64,000 nucleotides of DNA from Scytonema tolypothrichoides VB-61278 (GCF_000828085.3 NZ_JXCA02000016.1:581608-645607); one strand, 5' to 3'. Counted from the first letter of the stretch, positions 52,439 to 63,207 are shown. Notes: generated by a model not told the origin, from the letters alone. Numbers and translations: made by a program.

Positions 52439-55036
52439 ATGTCTTCTTCATCAAATTCCCCTCCTCGAGGGCGTTTCAACTTAAATAGATGGCTCATTGA
52501 TTTCACGCCCCGATTTTTTGACCGCGCTTTAGAAAAAGTGGGTGTGAAACAGCTTAAGTGGCTGGTTTTGCTACTTCTGGTTCTCTCAGTTCCACTTATT
52601 ATTGTGCCGCTACGAATCTGGCAGCAAGCAGTTATTGGCTTGTTTCTGGTGATACTTGGTCAATGGATTATGCAAGCTGAGGAGCAAGAGTCTTCTCCTG
52701 AAATTAGCCAGTATTATCACTTATTTATGGCGTGGCTGAGTTTCGTCACAACGCTGCGTTATTTGTATTACCGCACAAGCTACACTCTTAACCTTGATGG
52801 TTTCCTCAATAGCTTTGTTTGCTTAGTGCTGTACGCTGCTGAGCTATATGCTATTCTCACCTTGGCACTGGCTTATTTTCAAACTCTAAAAATCAAAGAA
52901 CGTCAGGCGGTTGATCTTTCCAACATTCCTCAAGAAGAATGGTTCAATGTCGATATTTACATTCCCACCTTCAACGAAGATGTTGAAATTGTTCGCAAGA
53001 CTGCTTTATCAGCAATCACTTGCGATTATGCCCCTGGTAAAAAGACGGTTTATGTCTTAGATGATGGTCGTCCAGAAAGATACCAAGAAAACGACCCGCG
53101 CCGAGAGAAGTTCCGGGCAAGACGAGAACAAATACGGCTCATGTGTGAAGAAATTGGTTGTATCCACATGACGCGGGACAACAACAAGCATGCTAAGGCG
53201 GGTAATATCAACAATGCCTTTAACAAAACTGACGGTGACTTAGTTTTGATTTTAGACTGCGACCATATCCCCTCGCGTCAATTTCTGCTGAATACAGTAG
53301 GCTTTTTCTATGATCCAAAGGTATCGTTTGTCCAAACTCCCCACTGGTTCTATAATCCCGACCCTTTCGAGCGCAATTTGCTGACTCGTGGTAGAATCCC
53401 GGTTGGGAATGAACTGTTTTATAAAGTGCTGCAAAAAGGCAATGATTTTTGGAATTCTGCCTTTTTCTGCGGTTCAGCAGCTATAATTCGCAAATCCCAT
53501 GCTTTGGAAGTTGGGGGAATTGCGGTTGAAACTGTGACAGAGGATTGTCACACAGCACTACGGTTGCACTCTCGCGGTTACAAGTCTGTTTATTATGACA
53601 AAATCATGGTAGCTGGGTTAGCCCCAGATACCTTCTCTTCCTATGTCGGTCAACAAGTGCGCTGGGCAAGGGGTATGGCGCAAATTCTCCGATTGGAAAA
53701 CCCCCTGTTTAATCCCTGGCTGAAACTGAAGATTCCTCAACGGATTTGTTATTTTAGTGCGACTTCGCACTTCTTGTATGGATATCCTCGACTGGTGTAT
53801 GCAATTGTTCCCACCTTGTTTTTATTGTTTGGTATCAATCCCATTCGAGGTTTAGGTTTGGAAACTCTGGCATACGCGGTACCACACATTCTTCTAGCTT
53901 TATTCACCAACCATATCATTTACAAAAACGTCCGTTTTTCTTTTTGGAACGAAATTTTTGAATTTGTTATGGCTTTCCAAGCGGGGTGGGTGACGATGTT
54001 GGCGCTGATTAACCCCAAACTTGGTTCGTTTAACGTCACTGACAAAGGAGTGAATGTTACTAAACGTACTTTTGACTGGCAGTCAATGCGTGGTTTAATA
54101 ATAGTAACCATACTTGTTAGCGCCTCCCTATTTGCCGTCCCTTACTGGCTGCTGCTTCGTCCAGAGGATTGGCAAGCGGTTTTAGTAAACACTTTGTGGT
54201 CAGGTTTTAATTTGATTCTGCTGATTGCAGCATTGCTGGTTGGTTTTGAACAGCCGCAAGTCCGTTCTTCTCACCGTTTGCAGCGACGCCTCCCTGTTGT
54301 GATTACTAATAGTAACTACACATTTAGGGGCGAAACAGTCAATATCTCAGAAACTGGGGCGTTGATTTCTTTAGAATCTTGGCCTAACTTACCAGATGAA
54401 GTTGAGGTTGAGATCATGGGAGATTTTACTGTTCGTGTCTCCCTCACAGCACGGGTTGTGCGAGTTTCTCCTGTAAGTGATTCAAACACGCTTTTGGCAA
54501 TTGACTTTGTCAGTCCTAGCCGCGCCCAAATGGATAACTTAATCCTGATTTTGTATTCTGATGTGCGAGAGTGGTATTCTCAGAAGCGGGAGTCTGTAGA
54601 TCAACCAGTGAATTCTCTTGCCTTCCTTGCTACCAGTCTGAGTCGTTCTTTTCGGGACCTCAAACCCATCACCCGTAGCCAGGTACGCAAACAGGTCAGC
54701 GCTGTTGGTGAACTTTACTGGGATGGTCATTTCTTCCCTGGAATTGCCACAGAACTAGGGGTAACAGGTTTACGCCTGGAAATGCGGAGTAAAAAAGCGC
54801 GGGGAGGTAATAGACTGCTTGGACAAGAAGACTTGCACAAGATGCGAAATATCAAACCACTCGTTGGTTTGCTGTTGAGTCGAGAGGAGGGGAACCCCTC
54901 ACCTAGTAAGTTGGTTGCTGAAATTTCTGCGGTGAAAGAAGAGACAGATAACAAGATTGTCATTGATTTAAATTTTCCGACAGAGTTCAAGCAACGCCAA
55001 GGTTCTAAAATTAACCAGCTTTTGCAAGTGTTGTAG
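52439..55036 (+). CDS. bcsA: Cellulose synthase catalytic subunit with PilZ domain
   Basis: 865 residues from MSSSSNSPPRGRFNLNRW. The frame is open back to 52232, but that part is repeat DNA, so 52439 is the better start. Membrane helices flank a GT2 domain: VLDDG (Asp208/209), LILDCDHIP (Asp273/275), FFCGS, TED (367-369) and QQVRW (405-409). Six or more membrane helices follow (about 435-605), then a PilZ domain with RSSHR (609-613) and NISETG (635-640), the c-di-GMP binding residues. It polymerises UDP-glucose to beta-1,4-glucan and passes it through its own channel. A C-terminal extension of about 150 residues after PilZ has GIATELGVTGLRLEM, which may be a second, degenerate PilZ fold. Activity probably depends on c-di-GMP. 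Confidence 0.95.
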   Translation: MSSSSNSPPRGRFNLNRWLIDFTPRFFDRALEKVGVKQLKWLVLLLLVLSVPLIIVPLRIWQQAVIGLFLVILGQWIMQAEEQESSPEISQYYHLFMAWLSFVTTLRYLYYRTSYTLNLDGFLNSFVCLVLYAAELYAILTLALAYFQTLKIKERQAVDLSNIPQEEWFNVDIYIPTFNEDVEIVRKTALSAITCDYAPGKKTVYVLDDGRPERYQENDPRREKFRARREQIRLMCEEIGCIHMTRDNNKHAKAGNINNAFNKTDGDLVLILDCDHIPSRQFLLNTVGFFYDPKVSFVQTPHWFYNPDPFERNLLTRGRIPVGNELFYKVLQKGNDFWNSAFFCGSAAIIRKSHALEVGGIAVETVTEDCHTALRLHSRGYKSVYYDKIMVAGLAPDTFSSYVGQQVRWARGMAQILRLENPLFNPWLKLKIPQRICYFSATSHFLYGYPRLVYAIVPTLFLLFGINPIRGLGLETLAYAVPHILLALFTNHIIYKNVRFSFWNEIFEFVMAFQAGWVTMLALINPKLGSFNVTDKGVNVTKRTFDWQSMRGLIIVTILVSASLFAVPYWLLLRPEDWQAVLVNTLWSGFNLILLIAALLVGFEQPQVRSSHRLQRRLPVVITNSNYTFRGETVNISETGALISLESWPNLPDEVEVEIMGDFTVRVSLTARVVRVSPVSDSNTLLAIDFVSPSRAQMDNLILILYSDVREWYSQKRESVDQPVNSLAFLATSLSRSFRDLKPITRSQVRKQVSAVGELYWDGHFFPGIATELGVTGLRLEMRSKKARGGNRLLGQEDLHKMRNIKPLVGLLLSREEGNPSPSKLVAEISAVKEETDNKIVIDLNFPTEFKQRQGSKINQLLQVL

Positions 55037-55057
55037 AACAGGTTATTGTGAAGTACC

Positions 55058-55084
55058 TACACTGCACACAAAGTGTGCAGTGTA
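55058..55084. terminator. Perfect 12-bp hairpin after bcsA
   Basis: TACACTGCACAC pairs with GTGTGCAGTGTA around an AAA loop, starting 21 bases after the bcsA stop. No T-tract follows, so it may act as a 3'-end stabiliser or weak terminator. Confidence 0.55.
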
Positions 55085-55358
55085 CGCTTCCGGTTTCACC
55101 TACCCTCCACCGAACGCGGGTCTTCCCTCGTCGGGAAACCCCTCACTCGCAGGTTGTCGTCACCGTTGCCACCTTTAAGTGATTTTGTGGCAAGAAGGGA
55201 GTAGAATATTTCCAATACTCCATTTTTTTTCACTTTTTAGCAAATCATTGCAAAGAAAATGTTTTTGTACAATTTCTAGAAAAGTTATTATTAGTTATGA
55301 GTTTCGTCAACAACTATGACTACTAAACACTAATTAATAACCGTGTTGAACTTTGTTT

Positions 55359-55904
55359 ATGACTACAGAAACAAATATTCCTTCTTTAGCCAATATCGAG
55401 TACATTGCATATATTGACTATAACGGTCAATTACCTGAACAATTGCAAGGTAAAATTGGAGTATATGCAATTTTTGACCAAGAAAAAGTGTTGCAATTTG
55501 TCGGATATTCTCGTGATGTTTATCTCAGCTTGAAGCAGCATTTAGTACGTCAACCCAAAAATTGTTATTGGGTGAAAGCTGAAACCATTGAACGTCCTAA
55601 TCGTACGATTTTAGAAAAGATAGAGCAAACTTGGATTGCTGAAAATGGCACTGTCCCTGCTGGTAATCGAGAAAATAAAGACAAATGGACGCAACCGATA
55701 GATGCCAAAATAGCCATGACACCTGAAGAACAGGCAAATTATAACAATCCTGCAAATGATGAAATAGCGCAAACTAAAATCATTAAAAATGTGGCACGTC
55801 GGGTAGAGGGTGAAATCATAGCAGTTTTAGAATCACGTGGTTTACAAACACAAATTCGCTTTCATCCTAAGTTGAAAGAAAATGGTTTGTTGGATTTGAA
55901 ATAA
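55359..55904 (+). CDS. GIY-YIG nuclease-like protein
   Basis: 181 residues from the ATG at 55359; a TTG six bases upstream is possible. The first half resembles a GIY-YIG domain with altered signature residues: GVYAIFD in place of GIY and FVGYSRD in place of YIG, followed by a Gln-His-rich helix and ETIERPNRTILEKIEQTWI. The family is frequent in cyanobacteria and annotated as GIY-YIG nuclease, but activity is not established. It has a degenerate heptamer repeat in its leader and is separated from bcsA by over 300 bases, so it is probably a separate unit. Confidence 0.78.
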   Translation: MTTETNIPSLANIEYIAYIDYNGQLPEQLQGKIGVYAIFDQEKVLQFVGYSRDVYLSLKQHLVRQPKNCYWVKAETIERPNRTILEKIEQTWIAENGTVPAGNRENKDKWTQPIDAKIAMTPEEQANYNNPANDEIAQTKIIKNVARRVEGEIIAVLESRGLQTQIRFHPKLKENGLLDLK

Positions 55905-56164
55905 GACCGTTGCATATTTACTGTAACTGACTGTAGAGCTATCAGGTATAGGGGGTCTTTACCCACATTTTCTTAAATTTCTGGTCTGATGTTTCCCTCA
56001 CCTAATTTGGCATTTTGGCAACCATATTGATTTTGTCAGCAGTATCGTAGCTGTTAATAGGTTATTGCACCAAAAAGCAATCATAAAGCTAAAACTCCTC
56101 TTTTCGGTTAACGACAAGTCTGGTACTGTACGATACTAAATCAGTACTAACCGTTATGCTTTCA

Positions 56165-56202
56165 TGGTTTGCATCCTCCCCAGGCTTGTCACCTGGGGAT
56201 TT
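56165..56202 (-). repeat. Possible solitary IS605-type right-end hairpin
   Basis: On the minus strand, AATCCCCAGG..CCTGGGGAGGATGC: an 8-bp stem (56177-56184 with 56192-56199) and the GGGGAGGATG sequence common at right ends of cyanobacterial IS200/IS605 elements. No transposase or TnpB is beside it. Confidence 0.4.
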
Positions 56203-56300
56203 CTTTGGTCAATTTAACTTGTGCGGAATTTAACTAGTAATAATGTTAAATTTTTTCATCTACTTTCTTTTTTCCTGTTCTTCTTTTTTAGGGATGTAAA

Positions 56301-56535
56301 TGTGAACAAGAAAATTCAGATCATTGGGGAGCATCATGTGAATATGGACGATGAACGCGGTAGCGGCAGATTTTGCCTAGAGATGTTGACAGCGAATCAG
56401 TACTTCTTTGCAGCAATTTCCGTTCTGTTTACCAATCATTTCGGGATTTCAGGATTGGTTGCGGAGTTTTTCCAGAAAATGTGGGTTCAAACCCCTCTCT
56501 CTGATATGAGCAATATGGGTCTAATATCAATTTAG
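56301..56535 (+). CDS. Doubtful small open frame, unknown
   Basis: 77 residues from the GTG at 56301 (MNKKIQIIGEHHVNMDDERG); the frame is open to an ATG at 56221 but the extra part is a low-complexity Phe stretch. No motif, membrane segment or ribosome site is convincing. It may be chance. Confidence 0.25.
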
Positions 56536-57411
56536 ATAGTTTATTGGAGAGTTTGTTTTTGCAGGTAGTTACAAAATCTATAGTCTATCACTAGCCACGA
56601 AGTATCTTTCTGGTTGGTTCGGGTTCCGTTTGGTTTGATGCAAGTATAGTAGCTTGTCGCAAGACACAATCTTGATCGTGGCTTGTCGGAAATGCTCTTA
56701 ATATTTAGTTAAGAAGCTCTAATAAGGGTTTTTAAAAAAACTCCTAACTCACGAGCGACATAGTTGCGTTATCAAATCACTGAACTTTTTTCCAGTTAGT
56801 AATAGTCAATAACAAGAAAACTTAGATTCAACCAATGGCTCTAGTCTTTCTAAACTAGATTGCTGTTTTTGCCTTGAGTTTTGAAAGTTGATTCTGGTTG
56901 CTTGTTCACGCACATATTAGCACGTTCCAAGACAAAATTATCAACACTTCTTTGTGTGAGTTGAAAGATAATTATCAGGCAAGCACTACCAACTAGCGCT
57001 TTGCATAAATATTTGCCTTTTCCTTAAATCAGTACCACCCGTCAGCCACACTCGGTGCATGCGTATGGTGAAACAAGCTGCTGCTTTGAAGGAAACCTTA
57101 AAAGTAGGCAAGTGGCTTAGAACTGCTACCAACGCATAAAGATCGTTACCCAGGTGAGAAAACTGATAAGTGATAACTGTTAAAGTGACATGCTAATCGC
57201 TTTGCTCACGCAAGTATGAATTGCGTGAATAGAGGGAAGCCTTTGTCTAGCACTGCGTTTTGTTAGCGCTGAGTGCAGAAATAATGCTTGTAAAAACACG
57301 AGCATCTGCTGATTACAACGACAGTATCTATCGATTACAAAAGAAGCAGACATAAATCAGTTGATGACAACTGTATCAATTTGTGTCTTATGGATGTCAT
57401 AGGAGGTTTTC
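56536..57411. other. Intergenic region with no recognised gene
   Basis: About 875 bases, mostly AT-rich. A tiny frame at 57059-57139 (MRMVKQAAALKETLK) could encode a 26-residue amphipathic peptide but has no supporting signal. The last 20 bases hold the AGGAGG site of the next gene. Confidence 0.4.
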
Positions 57412-57609
57412 TTGTTAAAGCGACAAACTAAAACATACCGCACAGCACTTGCACCGTGGGCTGTTGTTCACTGGGTTTCAGCAACTGAGCGAATTGTGAT
57501 GAATCGATTCCGCAGCCGCAGTGATGCTGATGGTCATCTGACAATTTTGCAGCGGCTGATGCCACAAGCAGATTTACGAGTGATTGTTGACGTAGACCAA
57601 GACAATTAA
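57412..57609 (+). CDS. Small conserved cyanobacterial protein
   Basis: 65 residues, beginning at a TTG (57412) with a perfect AGGAGG six bases upstream, which decides the start. The pattern APWAVVHWVSATERIVMNRFRSRSDADGHLTILQRLMP, with landmarks RFRSRSDADGHL, is typical of a short protein found widely in heterocystous cyanobacteria with unknown function. The GH116 gene follows 57 bases later on the same strand, so the two may be co-transcribed. Confidence 0.72.
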   Translation: MLKRQTKTYRTALAPWAVVHWVSATERIVMNRFRSRSDADGHLTILQRLMPQADLRVIVDVDQDN

Positions 57610-57666
57610 AAAATTTCGACATCACTTACGGATTTGGGAACGGATACCTAAACGCTGTATAATCCA

Positions 57667-60201
57667 ATGATGAAAAAACTGCCATCTTCCGTAATTCCCT
57701 CTTGCACCTGGAGTCGTCCCATCGGTTTAGGTTGGGACGAACCTTACACAGTCCGCTATGCCAGCAATATTGATGATGGTTCTTGGCATGGTATGCCTTT
57801 GGGCGGCTTTGGTGCAGGTTGTATTGGTCGTTCCTCGCGGGGAGATTTTAATTTGTGGCACATTGACGGCGGTGAACATGTTTTTAAAAACATCGCCGCC
57901 TGTCAATTCAGTGTTTTTGAATCTTTTGGCTCATCCTCGCAAGCTTGCGCTTTGTGTACTGAACCTCCTGAAGACGGAAGCCTCAGAACATGGCAGTGGT
58001 ATCCGGCAAGTAGGGAAGTAGGGAGAGAGGAAAACACTGAGGAAGGGAGAGAAACTTCTGTGACTTCCTCACTCCCTCCCTCATCACCTCAACCCAACAC
58101 GGGAACTTATCACGCCCTATACCCTCGTAGCTGGTTTGTTTATGAAGGCGTGTTTCAAGCAGAGTTAACCTGCGAGCAGTTTTCTCCTATTTGGGCAGGA
58201 AATTATCAACAAACAAGCTATCCAGTGGGGGTGTTTGTGTGGACTGCACACAACCCTACTCATGCACCTATTACTCTCAGTATCATGCTGACCTGGGAAA
58301 ATATGGTTGGCTGGTTTACAAATTCTCTGAAATCTCCTCTGGTTCGGGTGCGGGATGATGGAAGCCCAGTTTATGAGTATCAGCCACGTTTAGGCGAAAG
58401 TCTGGATAACTTTAATCAGCTCGTTGAAAACAACGAAAGTATTGGATTGTTGTTACACCGGGTTAATATGACTCAACCCCCTCAGGAGGGAGAAGGACAG
58501 TGGTGCATTGCTACTCGCAAACAACCGAATGTTGAAGTTCAGTACCACAGCCGTTGGAATCCAGTTGGGACGGGGGAAGAAATCTGGCAAAGCTTCGCCC
58601 AAGATGGCTCTTTGCCTAATCACGTGGATGATACTCCAGCAGCAGAAGGTGAACAGATAGGAGTGGCGATCGCCGTACGTTTCACTCTTCAACCAGACGA
58701 AACTCTCGAAATTCCCTTCGCGCTGACTTGGGATTTGCCAATCACAGAATTTGCAGCCGGGATCACATATTACCGCAGATACACAGACTTTTTTGGTCGA
58801 AGTGGAAACAATGCTTGGACAATAGCATCCACCGCTTTAGCAGAATATCACATTTGGCAACAACAGATTCAATTTTGGCAACAGCCAATTCTTGAGCGCC
58901 AAGACTTGCCAGACTGGTTCAAAATGGCTCTGTTTAATGAGCTTTATGACCTTACAAGTGGTGGAACTCTCTGGAGTGCCGCAACGGAGAGTGATCCTGT
59001 TGGTCAATTTGCCGTTTTAGAGTGCTTAGATTACCGCTGGTATGAAAGTTTGGATGTGCGGCTTTACGGTTCTTTCGCCCTGTTGATGCTGTTTCCAGAA
59101 CTGGAGAAGGCGGTGATACGTGCCTTTGCACGGGCAATTCCCAGTTGTGATGACACACCTCGTATTATTGGCTACTATTACACTCTTGGTGCGGAAAGTC
59201 CAGTTGCAGTTCGTAAAGCAGCAGGTGCAACACCTCACGACTTAGGTGCACCCAACGAACACGTCTGGGAGAAAACAAATTATACAAGTTATCAAGATTG
59301 CAATCTTTGGAAAGATTTAGGTTGTGATTTTGTGTTGCAAGTGTACCGAGACTTTCTGCTAACGGGTGCTGAGGATGTGGAATTTCTGGCAGACTGTTGG
59401 AATGCTATTGTGCAAACTCTAGACTACCTCAAGAGGTTTGACAAAGATGAAGATGGTATTCCGGAAAATTCTGGTGCACCTGACCAAACTTTTGATGACT
59501 GGCGCTTGGTAGGAGTCAGCGCGTATTGTGGTGGGTTGTGGTTGGCGGCAATGGAAGCGGCGATCGCCATTTGCGATATCTTATTAAACCGCATACACGC
59601 TGAAGAAGACACTTCCACACAAGACTCCTCCCGCCCTTGGAAAGCCTTTGTTGACACAGAAAAATTGGTTCAACAAAAGTCTATCTACGAAACTTGGCTT
59701 ACACAGTCACGCCCTATTTACCAAGAAAAACTCTGGAATGGGCAATATTATCGACTGGATAGTGAAAGTGGATCTGACGTAGTCATGGCAGATCAGTTAT
59801 GTGGGCAATTCTATGCTCGTCTGTTGGGATTACCAGATATTGTACCTGTTGACTGCGCCCTTTCTGCTTTGAAAACTGTTTACGATGCTTGCTTCCTCAA
59901 ATTCTACGATGGTAAGTTCGGTGCTGCTAACGGTGTTCGTCCTGATGGTTCCCCAGAGAACCCCAACGCGACTCATCCTTTGGAGATTTGGACGGGAATA
60001 AATTTTGGGTTAGCAGCTTTTCTTGTGCAAATGGGAATGAAGGATGAAGCTTTTAGGATTGCACACGCTGTGGTGCAGCAAATTTATGAGAATGGGCTAC
60101 AATTCCGCACACCTGAAGCTATCACTGTTGTTGGTACTTTCCGTGCTAGTACTTATCTGAGGGCTATGGCAATTTGGGCAATTTATTTGCTCATTGGTTA
60201 G
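57667..60201 (+). CDS. GH116 beta-glucosidase (GBA2-like)
   Basis: 844 residues. The N-terminal domain starts WSRPIGLGWDEPY and GMPLGGFGAGCIGRSSRGDFNLW, the signature of GBA2/DUF608-type enzymes. The catalytic (alpha/alpha) domain holds the probable nucleophile Glu425 in ALFNELYDLTSGGTLW and the acid/base region DQTFDDW (Asp610/611), with VSAYCGGLW after it, and TGINFGLAAF near the end. Relatives hydrolyse beta-glucosides such as glucosylceramide, cello- or sterol-glucosides, usually in the cytosol. No signal peptide is seen. An insertion with Glu/Ser-rich low complexity (about residues 118-145) precedes the sandwich domain. The natural substrate here is unknown. Confidence 0.92.
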   Translation: MMKKLPSSVIPSCTWSRPIGLGWDEPYTVRYASNIDDGSWHGMPLGGFGAGCIGRSSRGDFNLWHIDGGEHVFKNIAACQFSVFESFGSSSQACALCTEPPEDGSLRTWQWYPASREVGREENTEEGRETSVTSSLPPSSPQPNTGTYHALYPRSWFVYEGVFQAELTCEQFSPIWAGNYQQTSYPVGVFVWTAHNPTHAPITLSIMLTWENMVGWFTNSLKSPLVRVRDDGSPVYEYQPRLGESLDNFNQLVENNESIGLLLHRVNMTQPPQEGEGQWCIATRKQPNVEVQYHSRWNPVGTGEEIWQSFAQDGSLPNHVDDTPAAEGEQIGVAIAVRFTLQPDETLEIPFALTWDLPITEFAAGITYYRRYTDFFGRSGNNAWTIASTALAEYHIWQQQIQFWQQPILERQDLPDWFKMALFNELYDLTSGGTLWSAATESDPVGQFAVLECLDYRWYESLDVRLYGSFALLMLFPELEKAVIRAFARAIPSCDDTPRIIGYYYTLGAESPVAVRKAAGATPHDLGAPNEHVWEKTNYTSYQDCNLWKDLGCDFVLQVYRDFLLTGAEDVEFLADCWNAIVQTLDYLKRFDKDEDGIPENSGAPDQTFDDWRLVGVSAYCGGLWLAAMEAAIAICDILLNRIHAEEDTSTQDSSRPWKAFVDTEKLVQQKSIYETWLTQSRPIYQEKLWNGQYYRLDSESGSDVVMADQLCGQFYARLLGLPDIVPVDCALSALKTVYDACFLKFYDGKFGAANGVRPDGSPENPNATHPLEIWTGINFGLAAFLVQMGMKDEAFRIAHAVVQQIYENGLQFRTPEAITVVGTFRASTYLRAMAIWAIYLLIG

Positions 60202-62194
60202 CCATAGGTTACAGGTTAGAGATTTTTGCTTGCTCCCTATTTTCTATGCAAAATTAACATTTTATACCTAACAAGTCAAATCGTTTTTCATCTGTCAGAC
60301 AATATTTTTTCACCTCTTTCCGGACTTGAGTTACTAACTCCAGAAGTATTATTTAGGACTGCCCTTAAAATATGTCGATTCACGCGGAGTTTTAAGGGCT
60401 TAGGAGTAGGGAGTTACTGTTGAACAATCTAAAAACTAGTAGCTTGAAATACATGAAAAACTAGTCATATAGAGGAATGTTTACAGATGACAAGTTTCCG
60501 GCTAGGGAGTTTCTTTCAATTCAAAATTGCTGTAAATCTTTATTGAAAGGCATCTCAATCTTTTCTCTTCAACACGAAACAACATTGTCCAGTTTATCCA
60601 AACACACAGATGAAACGATGAACATATTTTCGTCGTGAACAGTTCACTGAGAACAGAAATTTATAGGTAAACAGCAGTTCCTTCCACGGTTAAGAATTCA
60701 AAAGCTGCTGAAACCATAGCAAATATTCATTTTTACCAACAAGCAATTCATCTGCCCCCTTTAATGATCCGGTTATGGTGTCGCTATCCCTTTATTCAAC
60801 AACAGAGTTTATCAGATTGTGGTGTAAATTATTTGGCGATGATTAGCTGATCATAGGGTAAACATTAGTGGCGATCGCTGCTTGGTACGCCACTTACTAC
60901 TTTTTAGGAAGCCGCCGCGAGTGTGTGTTTGTAAGCTTTGTGGACAGACTAGGCCAAAGCGTAGCGTGTGGTAAACAGATCTCAAGGGTTTCAAAAATAG
61001 CAAATGGTGTGTGATTGGTATGAAATATTTTCCGTTCTACACGGCTTTCATACATCCTACTCAGTACTAAGAAACAACTGAACTGTGTTACTTAAAATTT
61101 CAAATAAATACAAGTATTTTTGAAATCTACTGAGCAACAAAGTGTACAACTTTTCTTTTTTGACTTACAACTTAAAGAAATCTACACAGTTACAGTATGC
61201 TATTTTTGCTTTGTCAAAGACTTTAGACAGTGTTTGCTGGTAACCAAGACAGCCTGTATCTTAAAATTTTAAAAATTATACCACAAAAATGTAATCAAAG
61301 AATATTTAATCAGTATTTCATTAATAATTAATGTGCCAAATCCATAACAAACTCATCGTAGATTTGCATTTGCCTCTGAAAATCAAAATCTCACTTTGGG
61401 TGGATTTTAAGTGACATAAGCAAAACAAGATGTTTATCGTAAATTGTAAAAAATATTCTCACGAATTATCTCTAGTAATGATTGTCTCAATACTACTTTT
61501 GCTGATATATTTTGAAAGTGTTAGAACATTTACTCACATTTCAAATCTCGATACTCTTTGCGAAGACAAAAGCCTTGTATCTGTTGTAAATGAGGGGTCT
61601 TACCCCCCAATATCTAACACTTAAGACAGAAAACTTAAAGTAGATAAAAATTGAGTTATTCTAGAAATACAATCTTAAAAATGCTGAAAAATAAGAATTT
61701 AGGAGATGACATTTACGAAAAAAAATAGTATAAATACGAATATGGTGATTAACGATTAGGGACGGTTATTTTTTTTTAACCCTAAAAAGTATGCAAGTTT
61801 ACTTCAAGACTCCTAATTATTTGGTAGAAAACTAGAAGACATTTTTAACAGGCATACAATGATTGAATTGGGAGAGAGTCAAATTTGAAAAAGATAAAAA
61901 TGCATCTACTTAGAGCCAACAGGAAACTTTTTCATGTCAGAGATATAACATGGAGAAGGTTAAAGAAATCCTATGGCAAAGGTAAGCAAAAGTTACAGTC
62001 GATAAGTTACCAGCAACTGAGTGGTCTGTAAAAAAAACTTACAAGTTTAATAACCCTCTTTTGTATAGTGTCCGTCTGTATAAATTGCTTTTTTACAAAC
62101 TAGCTGCTGAATTTCATAGAGACATAACATAATTCCGGCTTAGCAGCAAAAAGACTTGAATAAAAAGTCAGGTTTGGGATCATCAGGACAGATC
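60202..62194. other. Long AT-rich region, no gene recognised
   Basis: Nearly 2 kb without a supported gene, so probably the leader/regulatory region of the HetP-containing unit plus decayed DNA. One HIP1 site is at 60873. A 64-codon frame at 61430-61624 has a hydrophobic stretch (LSLVMIVSILLLLIYF) but no ribosome site. An inverted pair TTAGGG..CCCTAA with an inner GGTTA/TAACC around a T-run lies at 61756-61786. Confidence 0.45.
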
Positions 62195-63064
62195 ATGAAC
62201 AGTATCATCAGGTCAAATGCAGTCGAAACCTTAAGTAAAACAGATAATACAGGGATAAATTTTCATAAGTTCTATCCCTACTGTGATTTAGTTTCGCAAA
62301 CAGCATTCATCTACGAAAATCATTTAACTTCAATAAAACAGGCTTTACCACAAGCACCTATAGAGACACGCACCGCTACGCTTACAAAGCCTCAGATAGC
62401 AAGCAAGAATACAGGCTATTGGTCTACATTCTTACAGACATTGCTCGATCAACTACCTTTAACCGTTGCTCATTTAGTCACGTTGAAAAACATAACTTTT
62501 TTTACAACTGTTGTTGTTTGGGCGTGGACAGGAAAGATTCAACAGATCAGTCATGTTCGAGAAAAGTTTGTAGCACTAGATTCGTCTCAGAAACTTCAGC
62601 TACAAGATCTGAGCAAAGTCCTTAATACTGGAGTTAAAGAAGCTCAAGAGTTCAAAACAGGTCAAGTTGTTGCAGAATCAGACAGAGAACCTTTGCTTTC
62701 AAAAGTTGATGTCCAAAAGCAAGAAATAGCCGCCGACGACCAAACACACTTCAACCACATCAAAGATTTGATGGCGAGAACTCGAATACTTGCTCAAACT
62801 CGTGCATTAGCCAAAGCACAACAGGACAAAGCTGGCTTAGAAGCATCAGACAAACTCGAACCACAAAACGCAGAAATGCCAGTACAGCCTACAGAACGAC
62901 TAAAGCAAAGGCAGATTCAGCAATTGGTCATGAAAATGACTCACTTGCAAAATAAAAAAGTGCAAATCAATCTTGATGCACTTAGAAAGGTCGATTTCAG
63001 TACCCGTTCAAAAAACGCTACATCTATTCTCTCAACAGCAAAACCCCCAGCCACTGCACAGTAG
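62195..63064 (+). CDS. Unknown single-pass membrane protein upstream of hetP-like gene
   Basis: 289 residues from the ATG at 62195; a TTG at 62156 is an alternative. One membrane helix (LKNITFFTTVVVWAW, about residues 103-120) separates an N-terminal polar part from a long Gln/Lys/Glu-rich helical region with coiled-coil character (LAQTRALAKAQQDKAG, TERLKQRQIQQLVMKMTHLQNKK). I do not recognise a family. It precedes the HetP-family gene by 143 bases in the same direction. A link to heterocyst control is only suggested by position. Confidence 0.65.
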   Translation: MNSIIRSNAVETLSKTDNTGINFHKFYPYCDLVSQTAFIYENHLTSIKQALPQAPIETRTATLTKPQIASKNTGYWSTFLQTLLDQLPLTVAHLVTLKNITFFTTVVVWAWTGKIQQISHVREKFVALDSSQKLQLQDLSKVLNTGVKEAQEFKTGQVVAESDREPLLSKVDVQKQEIAADDQTHFNHIKDLMARTRILAQTRALAKAQQDKAGLEASDKLEPQNAEMPVQPTERLKQRQIQQLVMKMTHLQNKKVQINLDALRKVDFSTRSKNATSILSTAKPPATAQ

Positions 63065-63207
63065 TTCCCTACGGTCGTATCGCTGATATTTTCCTTAAAG
63101 CAATGCAATATCTGCAAACAGGCGAGAACAATTGCTATACCTTCAATTGAGCACAAATAACCGAAGAAACTGATCAGCTAATTCACTTCCACAACAACAC
63201 AAACACC

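Noticed and set aside
56123-56136. NtcA-like site GTA-N8-TAC
   Set aside because: Such a match is expected about fifteen times by chance in 64 kb. The spacing to a TAN3T box (18 bases) is off, and no convincing gene follows.
61430-61624. 64-codon frame with a hydrophobic helix
   Set aside because: There is no ribosome site, it lies in very AT-rich DNA, and such a hydrophobic stretch arises easily there. It is noted in the region entry only.
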